Shown piece by piece: positions 17,858 through 26,179 of a stretch of DNA of 44,943 nt. A model generated the notes under the pieces. The model ran no database searches. It was not told the origin of the DNA and worked only from the letters and a program-made list of their open reading frames with translations. Position numbers and translations under genes: made by a program. How positions within the stretch are numbered: the first letter of the stretch is position 1; every line of letters begins with the position of its first letter. Source of the DNA: Roseateles sp. (lineage in GTDB: Bacteria > Pseudomonadota > Gammaproteobacteria > Burkholderiales > Burkholderiaceae_C); NCBI RefSeq assembly GCF_019237615.1, contig NZ_JAFAGT010000075.1:1-44943 (forward strand), given 5' to 3'.

Positions 17858-18208
17858 TTATGCAGGCAGTGCCGGGATCTGCGCCAGCACCACCACCGCG
17901 ACGACCGCCGGCTGCTTGCCCGCGGCGCCCGGCACGCCGACGGGGCAGGCGACGCCGGCCAGGTCGACTCTGGCGCAGGCGATGGCGCCGAACTCCAGGC
18001 GCCCGCCGCCCAGCGTGCCGGCGACCGCGGCCACGCCCACGCTCGTCCAGGCCCCGACCTGGCGCGGCACGCTGCCGGTCCTGCGGGCGACGGTGACGAG
18101 GATGAGGGCCTCAACGGCCACGGTGGGTCCGGTGGCTGCACCGCGAAGCTGCGGCGTGTGCGGGCTCGCGTCGGCGCCGTCGAGCACGGCGTTTGTCGGT
18201 TTGCCCAT
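17858..18208 (-). CDS. Small Ala/Val-rich protein of unknown function
   Basis: A 116-residue open frame starts MGKPTNAVLDGADASPHTPQ and ends AVVAVVVLAQIPALPA. Codon use is strongly G/C at third positions with preferred codons (CTG, GTC, GCC), as in real genes here. I do not recognise the family. The first ten residues faintly resemble 5-hydroxyisourate hydrolase (MGKLTTHVLD), which would fit the place between puuD and puuE, but the rest does not match that enzyme and lacks its C-terminal YRGS motif. It occupies most of the divergent gap, leaving 105 bases before puuD and 32 before puuE. It may be a spurious frame. Confidence 0.35.
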   Translation of the reverse strand: MGKPTNAVLDGADASPHTPQLRGAATGPTVAVEALILVTVARRTGSVPRQVGAWTSVGVAAVAGTLGGGRLEFGAIACARVDLAGVACPVGVPGAAGKQPAVVAVVVLAQIPALPA

Positions 18209-18240
18209 GGATGGTCCGGTCCTTGGTACAAAGTGCAGGG

Positions 18241-19206
18241 ATGAGCACGCCCCACCAGCCCCGCTATCCCCGAGACCTCGTCGGCTACGGCGAGAACCCA
18301 CCCCATGCGCAATGGCCAGGCGGCGCGCGCGTTGCCGTGCAGTTCGTACTGAACTACGAGGAAGGCGGCGAGAACTGCGTGCTGCACGGCGATGCCGGCA
18401 GCGAGCAGTTCCTGTCCGAGATGGCCAATCCGGCCAGCTACCCGGCGCGCCACCTGAGCATGGAGAGCATCTACGAGTACGGCTCGCGCGTGGGCGTGTG
18501 GCGGCTGCTGAAGGAGTTCGAACAGCGCGCGTTGCCGCTGACCGTGTTCGGCGTGGGCATGGCGCTGGAGCGCCACCCCGACGTGACCCAGGCCTTCGTC
18601 GAGCTGGACCACGAGATCGCCTGCCATGGCTGGCGCTGGATCCACTACCAGAACATGGAAGAGGACACGGAGCGCGCCCACCTGGCCCAGGCCATGGCGA
18701 GCCTGAAGCGCCTCACGCTGGGCCGCGACCCGCATGGCCTGGGCTGGTACACCGGCCGCGACAGTCCCAACACGCGCCGCCTGGTGGCCGACTTCGGCGG
18801 CTTCGAGTACGACAGCGACTACTACGGCGACGACCTGCCCTTCTGGCTGCAGGTGCGCAGGACCAGCGGCGAGCTGGCACCACACCTGGTGGTGCCCTAC
18901 ACGCTGGACTGCAACGACATGCGCTTCGCACTGCCGCAGGGCTTCAGCCATGGCGAGCCCTTCTTCGAATACCTGCGCGACTCGTTCGACGTCCTCTACG
19001 CGGAGGGCGCCGAGAGCCCGAGGATGATGAGCATAGGCATGCACTGCCGCCTGCTGGGCCGCCCCGGCCGGCTGCGCGCACTGCAGAAGTTCCTCGACCA
19101 CATCGAAGCGCATGACCGCGTCTGGGTCTGCAGGCGGCTGGACATCGCGCGGCACTGGAAGGCGACCCATCCCTTTGATGCGCGCACCGCCTTCATCTGG
19201 GAATGA
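18241..19206 (+). CDS. puuE: Allantoinase, polysaccharide-deacetylase-fold type (PuuE)
   Basis: The 321-residue enzyme opens the allantoin ring to allantoate in the metal-cofactor-independent family related to polysaccharide deacetylases. Recognised segments are YPRDLVGYGENPPHAQWPGG at the start, FVLNYEEGGENCVLHGDAGS, ARHLSMESIYEYGSRVGVWR, the catalytic-site HEIACHGWRWIHYQ, and GWYTGRDSPNTRRLV. Length is normal. The ATG at 18241 is preceded by GCAGGG. It is divergent from puuD and completes two steps of urate breakdown in this locus. Confidence 0.93.
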   Translation: MSTPHQPRYPRDLVGYGENPPHAQWPGGARVAVQFVLNYEEGGENCVLHGDAGSEQFLSEMANPASYPARHLSMESIYEYGSRVGVWRLLKEFEQRALPLTVFGVGMALERHPDVTQAFVELDHEIACHGWRWIHYQNMEEDTERAHLAQAMASLKRLTLGRDPHGLGWYTGRDSPNTRRLVADFGGFEYDSDYYGDDLPFWLQVRRTSGELAPHLVVPYTLDCNDMRFALPQGFSHGEPFFEYLRDSFDVLYAEGAESPRMMSIGMHCRLLGRPGRLRALQKFLDHIEAHDRVWVCRRLDIARHWKATHPFDARTAFIWE

Positions 19207-19256
19207 TCCGACTCGGCCTGCTGCATGGCTGAGACGCCGGACCCTGCCTAGAATCC

Positions 19257-19655
19257 ATGCCCATGTCCGGCCTGCCGATCACGACCCGCACCGCCCGCCG
19301 CTCGGCGTGGTGGCTGGTGGCCGTGTTCCTGCTCGGCGTGCTGGCGCCCGGCCTCAGCGCGGCGCTGGCGCATGCGCGTGGCGACTTCTCGGCCTGGCAG
19401 GATGTCTGCCGCGCGCCGACCGCGACGAACGCGGCCAAGCCCCAGCCCATCGAGGCCGCGCTGGACCTGCTGGCCAAGGGCCATTGCCCGGCCTGCCATA
19501 TCGGCACGGCCGACCTGGCCAGCCCGCCGGCCGCCGCGGAACCGAACCTGCGCGACGACCTCGTGCTGGAAGCGCCCCAGCGCTTCTGGACCGCGCCTGT
19601 CACCGCCCACGCCTGGCGCCCCGCCAGCGCACGCGCCCCACCCGAGCGGGTCTGA
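19257..19655 (+). CDS. DUF2946-type small membrane/exported protein
   Basis: The 132-residue protein starts with a single hydrophobic segment (AWWLVAVFLLGVLAPGLSAA, about 17-36), then HARGDFSAWQDVCRA and the conserved GHCPACHIG (about 76-84). This pattern, a leader helix plus a Cys/His-rich hydrophilic segment, is that of the DUF2946 family, often found beside metal receptors. ATGs at 19257 and 19263 are both usable. A TAGAAT hexamer at 19249-19254 could be part of a promoter, though too close to the ATG for a normal leader. The genes for a TonB receptor and a YcnI-like protein follow. Confidence 0.72.
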   Translation: MPMSGLPITTRTARRSAWWLVAVFLLGVLAPGLSAALAHARGDFSAWQDVCRAPTATNAAKPQPIEAALDLLAKGHCPACHIGTADLASPPAAAEPNLRDDLVLEAPQRFWTAPVTAHAWRPASARAPPERV

Positions 19656-19814
19656 GACGGGACCGAGAGCTGGCCATGCGGCCGGTTCGACGCCCGTCCA
19701 AGGCTCGGCGGCGTGCCAGCCGTCGGGCCTGAGTCCCCTGCCCTGCCGAGGCTTCCGGCCTCGGCACCCGCCGCCGCCCACACCGGGCGCGACCGACTCA
19801 GATCCCGCCTCATC

Positions 19815-22226
19815 ATGATCCAGAAGACTGCCCTTGCGCGCGCGGCTGCGGCCTGCGCCGCGCTGCCACTGCTGGTGCCGGCCGCGGCCCGCGCCTGCGA
19901 CGACTGCGACTGCGGCGATGACGCGCCCGTCGCCATCACCGCCTCCGCCGGCGAACCGGCCCCCACGCCCACCCGCAACAAGCTGGCCCTGGTGCGGGTT
20001 CAGGGCGCTGCCCCCTCGTCGCTGCCCACCAACATCCCGACCACGCGCGAGACCGTCTCGCGGGAAGACATCGAGCGCGGCATCAACGCGACCGATGCCG
20101 AGGACGCGCTCAAGTACCTGCCCAGCCTGCTGGTGCGCAAGCGCTACATCGGCGACTACAACCACGCCATCCTGTCCAGCCGCGCCTCGGGCACCGGCAA
20201 CAGCGCCCGCTCGGCCGTCTATGCCGATGGCATCCTGCTGTCCAACTACCTCGGCAACGGCGTCGGCGGCCTGAGCTTCCCGCCGCGCTGGGGCCTCGTC
20301 ACGCCCGAGGAGATAGAGCGCGTGGACGTCATGTACGGCCCCTTCTCGGCCGCCTACCCGGGCAACTCGGTGGGCGCGGTGGTGGACTACCAGACGCGCA
20401 TGCCGACCCGGTTCGAGGCCCACGCCAAGCTCGGCTACAGCTCGCAGTCCTCCGACCTCTGGGGCGCGACGAAGACTTATCGCGCCTGGCAGGCCGGCGC
20501 CTCGCTGGGCGACCGCGCGGGCGCCTTCAGCTGGTGGCTCAACGTCAACCGAACCGACAGCGAGGGCCAGCCGCTGACCTTCGCGACCCGCCTGGCCAGC
20601 GCGGGCGGCGCCGTCACGCCGGGCAGCGGCGCGGTCCCGGTGACAGGCGCAGTGCTCCAGCCCAACAGCAGCAACCAGCCCTGGTACCTGATAGGCGCGG
20701 GCACGCGCTACAGCACCGTGCAGGACCACCTCAAGCTCAAGCTGGCCTACGACCTCAGCCCGACCCTGCGCGCCAGCTACCTGGTGGGCCTGTGGCGCAA
20801 CGACTCGGACGGCAACTCCGAGAGCTGGCTGCGCGACGCGGCCGGCAAGCCGGTCTATTCGGGCCCCATCGTCATCGACGGCAAGCAGTTCGCGGCACCG
20901 ACCGGCGGCGACTTCGCCCTCACGCGCGAGCAACTGCGCCACGTCATGCACGGGCTGTCGGTCAAGAGCCACGGCGGTGGCACCTGGGATTGGGAAGTCG
21001 CGGCCAGCCTCTACGACTACCAGAAGGACGACAAGCGCCAGAACGACGTGAACAACCGGCAGCCCGGCGCCTGGACGGGCGGCGCCGGCACGCTGGCCGA
21101 CGGCAGCGGCACGGGCTGGCACACGCTGGCCCTCAGGGGCATCTGGCGTCCCGCCGGCACGGGCCATGTCGTGGACCTGGGCCTGCAGCAGGACAGCTAC
21201 CGGCTCAGCTACCTGACCTCCAGCATCGCCGGCAACTACCTGAACGACGGCCCGGGCGCGCTGGCCAGCAGGGTCCAGGGCCGGACGCAGCTGCAGGCGG
21301 CCTACATCCAGGACGCCTGGCTGCCCGCCCCCGACTGGAGGGCCGTGCTGGGCCTGCGCGCCGAACACTGGCAGGCCTACGACGGCCGCACCGACTTCTC
21401 CGCCACGGGGACGCCGCCGCCCAGCGTCTATGCGTCGCGCAGCGAGAACTTCCTGTCGCCCAAGGCCGCGCTGTCCTGGCAGGCCGCGCCCGAGATGGTG
21501 CTGAAGGCCTCGCTGGGCCGGGCCGTGCGCATGCCCACAGTCTCCGAGCTCTACGGCGCCACGTCGACGGCGAACTCGCAGTACATCAACGATCCCGGCC
21601 TCAAGCCCGAGAAGTCCTGGACGGCCGAGCTGAGCGCCGAGTCCGCCTGGGGGCCGCTGCAATCCCGCCTCACCTTCTTCGCCGAGACGACGCGCAACTC
21701 GCTGTACTCGCAGACGGTGTTCGACACCGCCGCCAACCGCAACGTCAGCCGCGTGCAGAACATCGCCCGGATAGGTACCACCGGCCTGGAGGCGACGCTG
21801 GGCGCGACCGACTGGCTGCTCAAGGGGCTTGACCTGTCGACCAGCGTCACCTACACGGACTCGAAGATCAAGGCCAACGCCGGCTTCGTTGCCGTGCCGG
21901 GCGACACCGTCGGGCGCTGGCAGCCCAACATCCCGCGCTGGCGCGCCACGGCCCTCGCCAGCTGGCGCCTGGACGAGCATTGGAGCGCCAGCCTTGCTGC
22001 ACGCTACAGCGGCCGCCAGTACCGCACGCTGAACAATGCCGACGTGAACGGCTTCGCCTACATGGGTGTGAGCAAGTACGCCACGGCCGATGTGCGCCTG
22101 CTGTGGAAGATAGACCGCCAGTGGAGCGCCGCCTTTGGCATCGACAACCTGAACAACTACAAATACTGGAACTTCCACAACTACCCGCAGCGCAGCTACA
22201 TGGCCGAGCTGAAGTTCGATCTATGA
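19815..22226 (+). CDS. TonB-dependent outer-membrane receptor, probably for copper
   Basis: The 803-residue protein has a signal peptide (AAAACAALPLLVPAAARA, about 8-25), a Cys/Asp cluster right behind it (CDDCDCGDD, about 26-34), then the plug (TTRETVSREDIERGINATDA; SAVYADGILLSNYLG; VDVMYGPFSAAYPGNSVGAV) and the beta-barrel to the C-terminal YMAELKFDL. The Cys-rich segment could bind soft metals. The flanking DUF2946 and YcnI genes support copper, but the substrate is inferred. I chose the ATG at 19815, which places the signal peptide correctly. The last codons overlap the YcnI-like gene (ATGA). Confidence 0.9.
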   Translation: MIQKTALARAAAACAALPLLVPAAARACDDCDCGDDAPVAITASAGEPAPTPTRNKLALVRVQGAAPSSLPTNIPTTRETVSREDIERGINATDAEDALKYLPSLLVRKRYIGDYNHAILSSRASGTGNSARSAVYADGILLSNYLGNGVGGLSFPPRWGLVTPEEIERVDVMYGPFSAAYPGNSVGAVVDYQTRMPTRFEAHAKLGYSSQSSDLWGATKTYRAWQAGASLGDRAGAFSWWLNVNRTDSEGQPLTFATRLASAGGAVTPGSGAVPVTGAVLQPNSSNQPWYLIGAGTRYSTVQDHLKLKLAYDLSPTLRASYLVGLWRNDSDGNSESWLRDAAGKPVYSGPIVIDGKQFAAPTGGDFALTREQLRHVMHGLSVKSHGGGTWDWEVAASLYDYQKDDKRQNDVNNRQPGAWTGGAGTLADGSGTGWHTLALRGIWRPAGTGHVVDLGLQQDSYRLSYLTSSIAGNYLNDGPGALASRVQGRTQLQAAYIQDAWLPAPDWRAVLGLRAEHWQAYDGRTDFSATGTPPPSVYASRSENFLSPKAALSWQAAPEMVLKASLGRAVRMPTVSELYGATSTANSQYINDPGLKPEKSWTAELSAESAWGPLQSRLTFFAETTRNSLYSQTVFDTAANRNVSRVQNIARIGTTGLEATLGATDWLLKGLDLSTSVTYTDSKIKANAGFVAVPGDTVGRWQPNIPRWRATALASWRLDEHWSASLAARYSGRQYRTLNNADVNGFAYMGVSKYATADVRLLWKIDRQWSAAFGIDNLNNYKYWNFHNYPQRSYMAELKFDL

Positions 22227-22750
22227 AGACCCTCCTCACCGTCCCGCTGCTGGCGCTCGCCGGCGCCGCCCAGGCCCACATCACGCTGGACCAGCCCGAG
22301 GCGCCGGCCGGCAGCAGCTACCGCGCCGTCTTCAAGGTGGGCCATGGCTGCGAAGGCGGCGCGGCCACCAAGGCCATCGTCGTCACCCTGCCCGGGGGGC
22401 TGCGCGGCGCCCGTCCCATGCCCAAGCCCGGCTGGACGCTGACCACCCTGCGCCGTCCGTTGAAGACGCCCCTGGAGAGCCACGGCCAGCCCGTCACCGA
22501 CGAGCTGGCCGAGGTGCGCTGGACGGCCGACAGCGAGGCCAGCTATCTGCCCGATGCCTGGTACGACGAATTCATCCTGCGCGCCACGCTGCCGTCCGCG
22601 CCGGGCGAGCTGACCTTCGCGGTGCGCCAGGTCTGCACCCAGGGTGAATGGTTCTGGGCCGAGCTGCCGACGGCCGACAACCCGAAGCCACGCGCGCCCG
22701 CCGTGCGGCTGCGGGTGACGCCCACGCGCGCCGAAGCCCACGCCCACTGA
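22223..22750 (+). CDS. YcnI-like (DUF1775) copper-binding periplasmic protein
   Basis: The 175-residue protein has a signal peptide ending ALAGAAQA so that the mature chain would start with His (HITLDQPEAPAGSSYRAVFK). In the YcnI family that N-terminal His, with a conserved Trp/Glu pocket, binds Cu(II). Further family segments are FKVGHGCEGGAATKAI, PKPGWTLTT, EVRWTADSEASYLPDAWYDEF and VCTQGEWFWAELP. Unlike many homologues it lacks a C-terminal membrane helix; instead it ends EAHAH, a second possible metal site. Its start overlaps the receptor stop by four bases, which indicates coupled translation. Confidence 0.85.
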   Translation: MKTLLTVPLLALAGAAQAHITLDQPEAPAGSSYRAVFKVGHGCEGGAATKAIVVTLPGGLRGARPMPKPGWTLTTLRRPLKTPLESHGQPVTDELAEVRWTADSEASYLPDAWYDEFILRATLPSAPGELTFAVRQVCTQGEWFWAELPTADNPKPRAPAVRLRVTPTRAEAHAH

Positions 22751-22760
22751 AGCGAAATAA

Positions 22761-22779
22761 AGCCGGGACCGCCCCGGCT
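22761..22779 (+). terminator. Hairpin at the end of the metal-uptake operon
   Basis: AGCCGGG (22761-22767) and CCCGGCT (22773-22779) form a perfect 7-bp stem with a 5-base loop, ten bases past the YcnI-like stop. There is no clear T-tract after it (ATCGTGG follows), so termination strength is uncertain. Confidence 0.45.
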
Positions 22780-23130
22780 GATCGTGGCTTCGTTCACGGC
22801 CGGCTGCGCCGATGATTCATCCCGTCACCAGTGCACGGCCCCCGGCAACGTTGCGGCCCCTGGCGAGGCGGAACGCGATCCGCCCGCGACCACGAAAGCA
22901 CGAGATCCGGGCCTGCCCGCGTCACCTCCCGGTGTCGCTCCGCTGGCCGCCTGCGCTGTGATGCACGCCGCAGCCCCACGCCCCCTCGCGGGAGCGTCCC
23001 GGGCGGCGTGAAGCGCTCTTGCGCCCCGAACGGCTCACGCCGGGCGGGGCGTTTCCTTTGGACTCGAGCCGGGCTCATCCCGGCCGCCCTGCGACCCCGC
23101 TCGCCGAGGTCGCTGGTGGGCAGGAGCCCG
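22780..23130. other. Gene-free stretch with no identified function
   Basis: This gap lies between the convergent YcnI-like and delta-60 genes. Short open frames exist but have no recognisable protein features. A 6-bp stem (GCCGGG 23068-23073, CCCGGC 23079-23084) lies downstream of the delta-60 gene and might end it. I checked for the conserved cobalamin- and TPP-riboswitch cores on both strands and did not find them. Confidence 0.4.
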
Positions 23131-24792
23131 TCACAGCCAGTGACGCATCAGCACCACGTCGAGGTCGCTGCCGTTGGCCTCGCCGGCCTGAAGCACGCGC
23201 ACCGTGGGCACGCGCTCGTCGTGCTGCAGCGCCAGCGCGCGGCCGGCGTCGCTCTTGGTGCCGGCGGCCACCGGCGTGACGCGCAGGCCGCCGGGGCCGA
23301 AGCCGGTGTCGACGCTGCCATCGGCGTTCAGGCGCAGCAACACGGTGTCGGCGCTGGTGCCGAGGGTGTAGACCCAGCCGCCCAGCAGCAGCTTGCCGTC
23401 GGTCTGCTGCACGAGGGCCGTGGCCTCGTCCCAGTTGTCGGCATTGACGACGACCACGCTGCGGCCGCCGGAGCCGAAGCCGGCGTCCAGGCTGCCATCG
23501 GGCAGCAGGCGCGCGGCAGCAACATGGTGGTCGCGGTGGCCGGCCAGCACGAGCTTGTTGTCCGCCGTGACAACGATGCCGCGCGCCGCGCCTGTGACGC
23601 TGCCGAACAGGCCGTGCACGAGACCGGCCGTACCGAAGCCGGCGTCCAGCGTGCCGTCGTCGCGATAGGCAGCGGCGATGAAGTCGCCCTCGCCGCCGGC
23701 CGCGACGATGCGCGCGGCGCCGGCCACGGTCTGCAGCACCAGCGCGTAGACCGTCTCGCTCTTGCCGCCGGCGCCGATCGCGGTCAGCACCTTGCCGCCG
23801 TTGCCGAAGCCCGCGTCGAGACTGCCGTTGGGCAGGTAGCGGGCCAGCGCAAAATCGTTGCCCGTGGCGCCCTGGTTGCTGCCGCCGCCGAGCACGATCT
23901 TGCCGTCCGGCTGCAGCAGCAGCGCATAGGCCTTGTCGTCGCCGTTGCCGAAGGAGGTCGTCACGCGGCCGCCGGTGCCGAAGCTCGCGTCCAGCGTGCC
24001 GTCGGCGTTGTAGCGGGCCAGCGCGAAGTCGTAGCCGCTGGCACCCTGGTCGCTGGTGCCGGCGACGAGGATCTTGCCGTCGGGCTGCACGGCCACGGCC
24101 AGCGCCTCGCCGCTGCGGCTGCCGTTGTTGAACGCGGTGCCGACCCTGCCGCCGTTGCCGAAGCTGGTGTCCAGCCCACCGTCGCGCAGGTGGCGCAGCA
24201 GCATGAAGTCGGTGCCGGTGGCGCCGCCGCCGAACACGCCGTAGCCGACGACGACGGCCTTGCCGTCGGCCTGCACGGCGACGCCGCGCACATAGTCGTC
24301 CGTCAGGCCACCGGGCGTGATGAGGATGCCGCCGCCGAAGCTGGTGTCGATGTCGCCGGCCGCGCCGCGCACGGTGACGGTCAGCGGCTGGGTCTTGCTG
24401 GCGCTGCCACCGCTGCCCTTGACGGTGACGCCGGTGGGCAGCGAGTGCGGCGCCGTGGCGCCGGCCTGCAGCGTCAGCGTGCCGGTGTTGCTGCCGGCCG
24501 CGACGCTGAGGGCGGCGGCCGTCGCGCCGCTGGGCAGGCCGTCGGCGCTGAACTGGATGGCGTCGGTGAAGCCGGCCTCGCGCTGCACGGTGACGGCGAC
24601 CGTTGCCTGCCCGCCCTGCCGGACGACGGCCTTGCTGGTGTCGAGCGTGAAGCTGAAGCCGGCGGGTGGCGGCGGGGGCGGGCTGTCCGGCTTGCTGTCG
24701 GGCGCCGGAGTGGTGGTGCTGCCACCGCCACAGGCGGTCAGCGCGGCCGCGAGGAACAGCGGGAGTGCGGTGCGGAAAAGCGGGGAGCTCAT
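23131..24792 (-). CDS. Lipoprotein with delta-60 repeats
   Basis: The 553-residue protein starts with a lipoprotein signal (LFLAAALTACGGG; lipobox LTAC, Cys about 21), a Pro-rich linker (DSPPPPPPAG), an Ig-like or Calx-beta-like domain (about 45-145), then about seven delta-60 repeats. Each has a LARY/LLRxxxDGxLDxSFGxGG core such as LDTSFGNGGRVG, LDASFGTGGRVT and LDAGFGNGGKVL, paired with VAVQPDGKI-type strands. Such repeats form a beta-propeller-like surface domain. Function is unknown. It lies 17 bases downstream of the cytochrome c gene on the same strand, so the two are co-transcribed. Confidence 0.82.
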   Translation of the reverse strand: MSSPLFRTALPLFLAAALTACGGGSTTTPAPDSKPDSPPPPPPAGFSFTLDTSKAVVRQGGQATVAVTVQREAGFTDAIQFSADGLPSGATAAALSVAAGSNTGTLTLQAGATAPHSLPTGVTVKGSGGSASKTQPLTVTVRGAAGDIDTSFGGGILITPGGLTDDYVRGVAVQADGKAVVVGYGVFGGGATGTDFMLLRHLRDGGLDTSFGNGGRVGTAFNNGSRSGEALAVAVQPDGKILVAGTSDQGASGYDFALARYNADGTLDASFGTGGRVTTSFGNGDDKAYALLLQPDGKIVLGGGSNQGATGNDFALARYLPNGSLDAGFGNGGKVLTAIGAGGKSETVYALVLQTVAGAARIVAAGGEGDFIAAAYRDDGTLDAGFGTAGLVHGLFGSVTGAARGIVVTADNKLVLAGHRDHHVAAARLLPDGSLDAGFGSGGRSVVVVNADNWDEATALVQQTDGKLLLGGWVYTLGTSADTVLLRLNADGSVDTGFGPGGLRVTPVAAGTKSDAGRALALQHDERVPTVRVLQAGEANGSDLDVVLMRHWL

Positions 24793-24809
24793 GTCGGATC
24801 CTTGCCTTG

Positions 24810-25334
24810 TCAGTGCGATGGTGGCGCCAGCGGTGCTGGCACGCGGTTGTGGATGGGCGCCAGCGTGCGCAGGTAGGCGAACACGGCGCGGAGGTCGTCA
24901 TCCGTCATGTGGCCATAGGCGGCGGGCATGGGCGGCAGCAGCGGCCGCCCCCGGCCGAGGTGGCGGCCGCTGCGCAGCGTCTGCACGAAGTCCTGCTCGC
25001 TCCAGCGGCCCAGGCCCGTGTCAGGGTCGGGCGTCAGGTTGGCCGTGAAGCTGACGCCCCAGGGGCCGGCCCAGGCCGTGTTCGTCGCCGAGGACACCAC
25101 CAGCCACGGCCCCGCCGGCAACACCGGCACGGCCGGCATGGCGAGCGCCTGCGGGTGGCCGGCGAAGGCCAGCGCTTCGTCGGGCTCGGGACCGCGCGGG
25201 CCTGGTTTCAGCGGCGTGTGGCAGTCGGCGCAGCCACTGGTGGCAACGAGGTAGCGGCCGCGCTCGATGCGCTCGCGCGGCGCCGCCTGCGCGGCCGTCG
25301 CAAGCAGCAGCGCCAGAGGGATCAGCAGTTTCAT
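24810..25334 (-). CDS. Exported cytochrome c family protein
   Basis: The 174-residue protein has a signal peptide (MKLLIPLALLLATAAQAAP) and one haem c motif, CADCH, at about 34-38 in YLVATSGCADCHTPLKPGP. The segment FTANLTPDPDTGLGRWSEQDF and the C-terminal LPPMPAAYGHMTDDDLRAVF (sixth-ligand Met candidate, then the closing helix) match the small cytochromes that accompany dehydrogenases or serve as electron carriers. I chose the ATG at 25334, preceded by GGAGA. It leads the operon with the delta-60 lipoprotein and is divergent from the hemerythrin gene. Confidence 0.85.
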   Translation of the reverse strand: MKLLIPLALLLATAAQAAPRERIERGRYLVATSGCADCHTPLKPGPRGPEPDEALAFAGHPQALAMPAVPVLPAGPWLVVSSATNTAWAGPWGVSFTANLTPDPDTGLGRWSEQDFVQTLRSGRHLGRGRPLLPPMPAAYGHMTDDDLRAVFAYLRTLAPIHNRVPAPLAPPSH

Positions 25335-25383
25335 GGAGGTCTCCGTCGGGTGGAAGTGGCGGCACTGTGCCGAGCCCCCCTCA

Positions 25384-25451
25384 CGCCGCCATCGCTCCGA
25401 CGGGCCAGCACCGCGCGCCACGGGAGATGGCTCCTCGGAGCGATGGCGGCG
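25384..25451. repeat. Perfect 17-bp inverted repeat between divergent genes
   Basis: CGCCGCCATCGCTCCGA (25384-25400) and its exact reverse complement (25435-25451) are separated by 34 bases. They lie in the 167-base gap between the cytochrome c start (25334) and the hemerythrin start (25502). Two arms a few turns apart could be paired operator sites bound by one regulator, or a long RNA hairpin in either leader. Confidence 0.7.
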
Positions 25452-25501
25452 CGCGGGCGGGCCTGAACACTGGCGGCCTGTCCTCACACCTGGTGCCCAC
25501 C

Positions 25502-26179
25502 ATGAACACCCCGAATCGCCACGACCTCTACGCTCCCATCCACAAGGCCCTGCGCCTTTTCATGACCGACACGCTGGCGGTCATGGGCCGGCTGGACCTC
25601 GACGACCCGCAGGAACTGGCGGCGGGCCTGGCCCGGCTCGACGCGTTGCTGGACGCGGCCGCGCAGCACCTGCGTCACGAGAACGAGTTCGTGCACCCGG
25701 CGCTGGACGCGCACCGCCCCGGCACAAGCGCCACCATCGCGGCCGAGCACCGGGAGCATCTCGACGCCATCGCGGCGCTGCGCGCCGAGGCTGCCACGCT
25801 GCGCGCACTGCCCACGGCCGCCGCCGCGCACCGCCTCTACCGCCAGCTCGCCGCCTTCGTCGCCGAGAACTTCGAGCACATGGACGTGGAGGAGACCCGC
25901 CACAACCAGGTGCTGTGGGCTGCCTATGGCGACGTCGAGCTGCAGGCCATCGAGGGCCGCATCCATGCCCACGTCGGGCCGCAGGAGATGAGCGTGTGGC
26001 TGCGCTGGCTGATCCCGGCGCTGAACCCTGCCGAGCGCGCCGCGCTCATCGGCAGCCTGCCGCCCGAGGCGCAGGCGCCGGTGCTGGACTCGGCCCGGGC
26101 GCTGCTGGACGACATGGCCTGGTCCAAGCTGTGCCGCGCGCTGGGGCGGGCGCCGGTGTCAGGTCTGGTCGCGGCCTGA
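25502..26179 (+). CDS. Hemerythrin-like domain protein
   Basis: The 225-residue protein has the His/Glu iron-ligand pattern of a hemerythrin-like four-helix bundle: DLYAPIHKALR (about 8-18), LRHENEFVHPAL (about 58-69), AEHREHLDAI (about 81-90) and FVAENFEHMDVEETRHNQVL (about 118-137). The C-terminal third (EMSVWLRWLIPALNPAERAAL) is helical and specific to a subfamily. These proteins bind di-iron and sense or carry oxygen or NO. It is divergent from a cytochrome c gene, a plausible redox context. Its last 21 bases overlap the convergent methyltransferase gene. Confidence 0.85.
   Translation: MNTPNRHDLYAPIHKALRLFMTDTLAVMGRLDLDDPQELAAGLARLDALLDAAAQHLRHENEFVHPALDAHRPGTSATIAAEHREHLDAIAALRAEAATLRALPTAAAAHRLYRQLAAFVAENFEHMDVEETRHNQVLWAAYGDVELQAIEGRIHAHVGPQEMSVWLRWLIPALNPAERAALIGSLPPEAQAPVLDSARALLDDMAWSKLCRALGRAPVSGLVAA

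Noticed and set aside
22784-23011. A small plus-strand frame between the YcnI-like and delta-60 genes
   Set aside because: Low-complexity composition, no signal peptide or motif, and no ribosome site.
22780-23130. Possible cobalamin or TPP riboswitch near the TonB receptor operon
   Set aside because: The conserved cores (GCCACTG and the B12-box; CUGAGA with ACCUGA) are absent on both strands, and the stretch is downstream, not upstream, of the operon.
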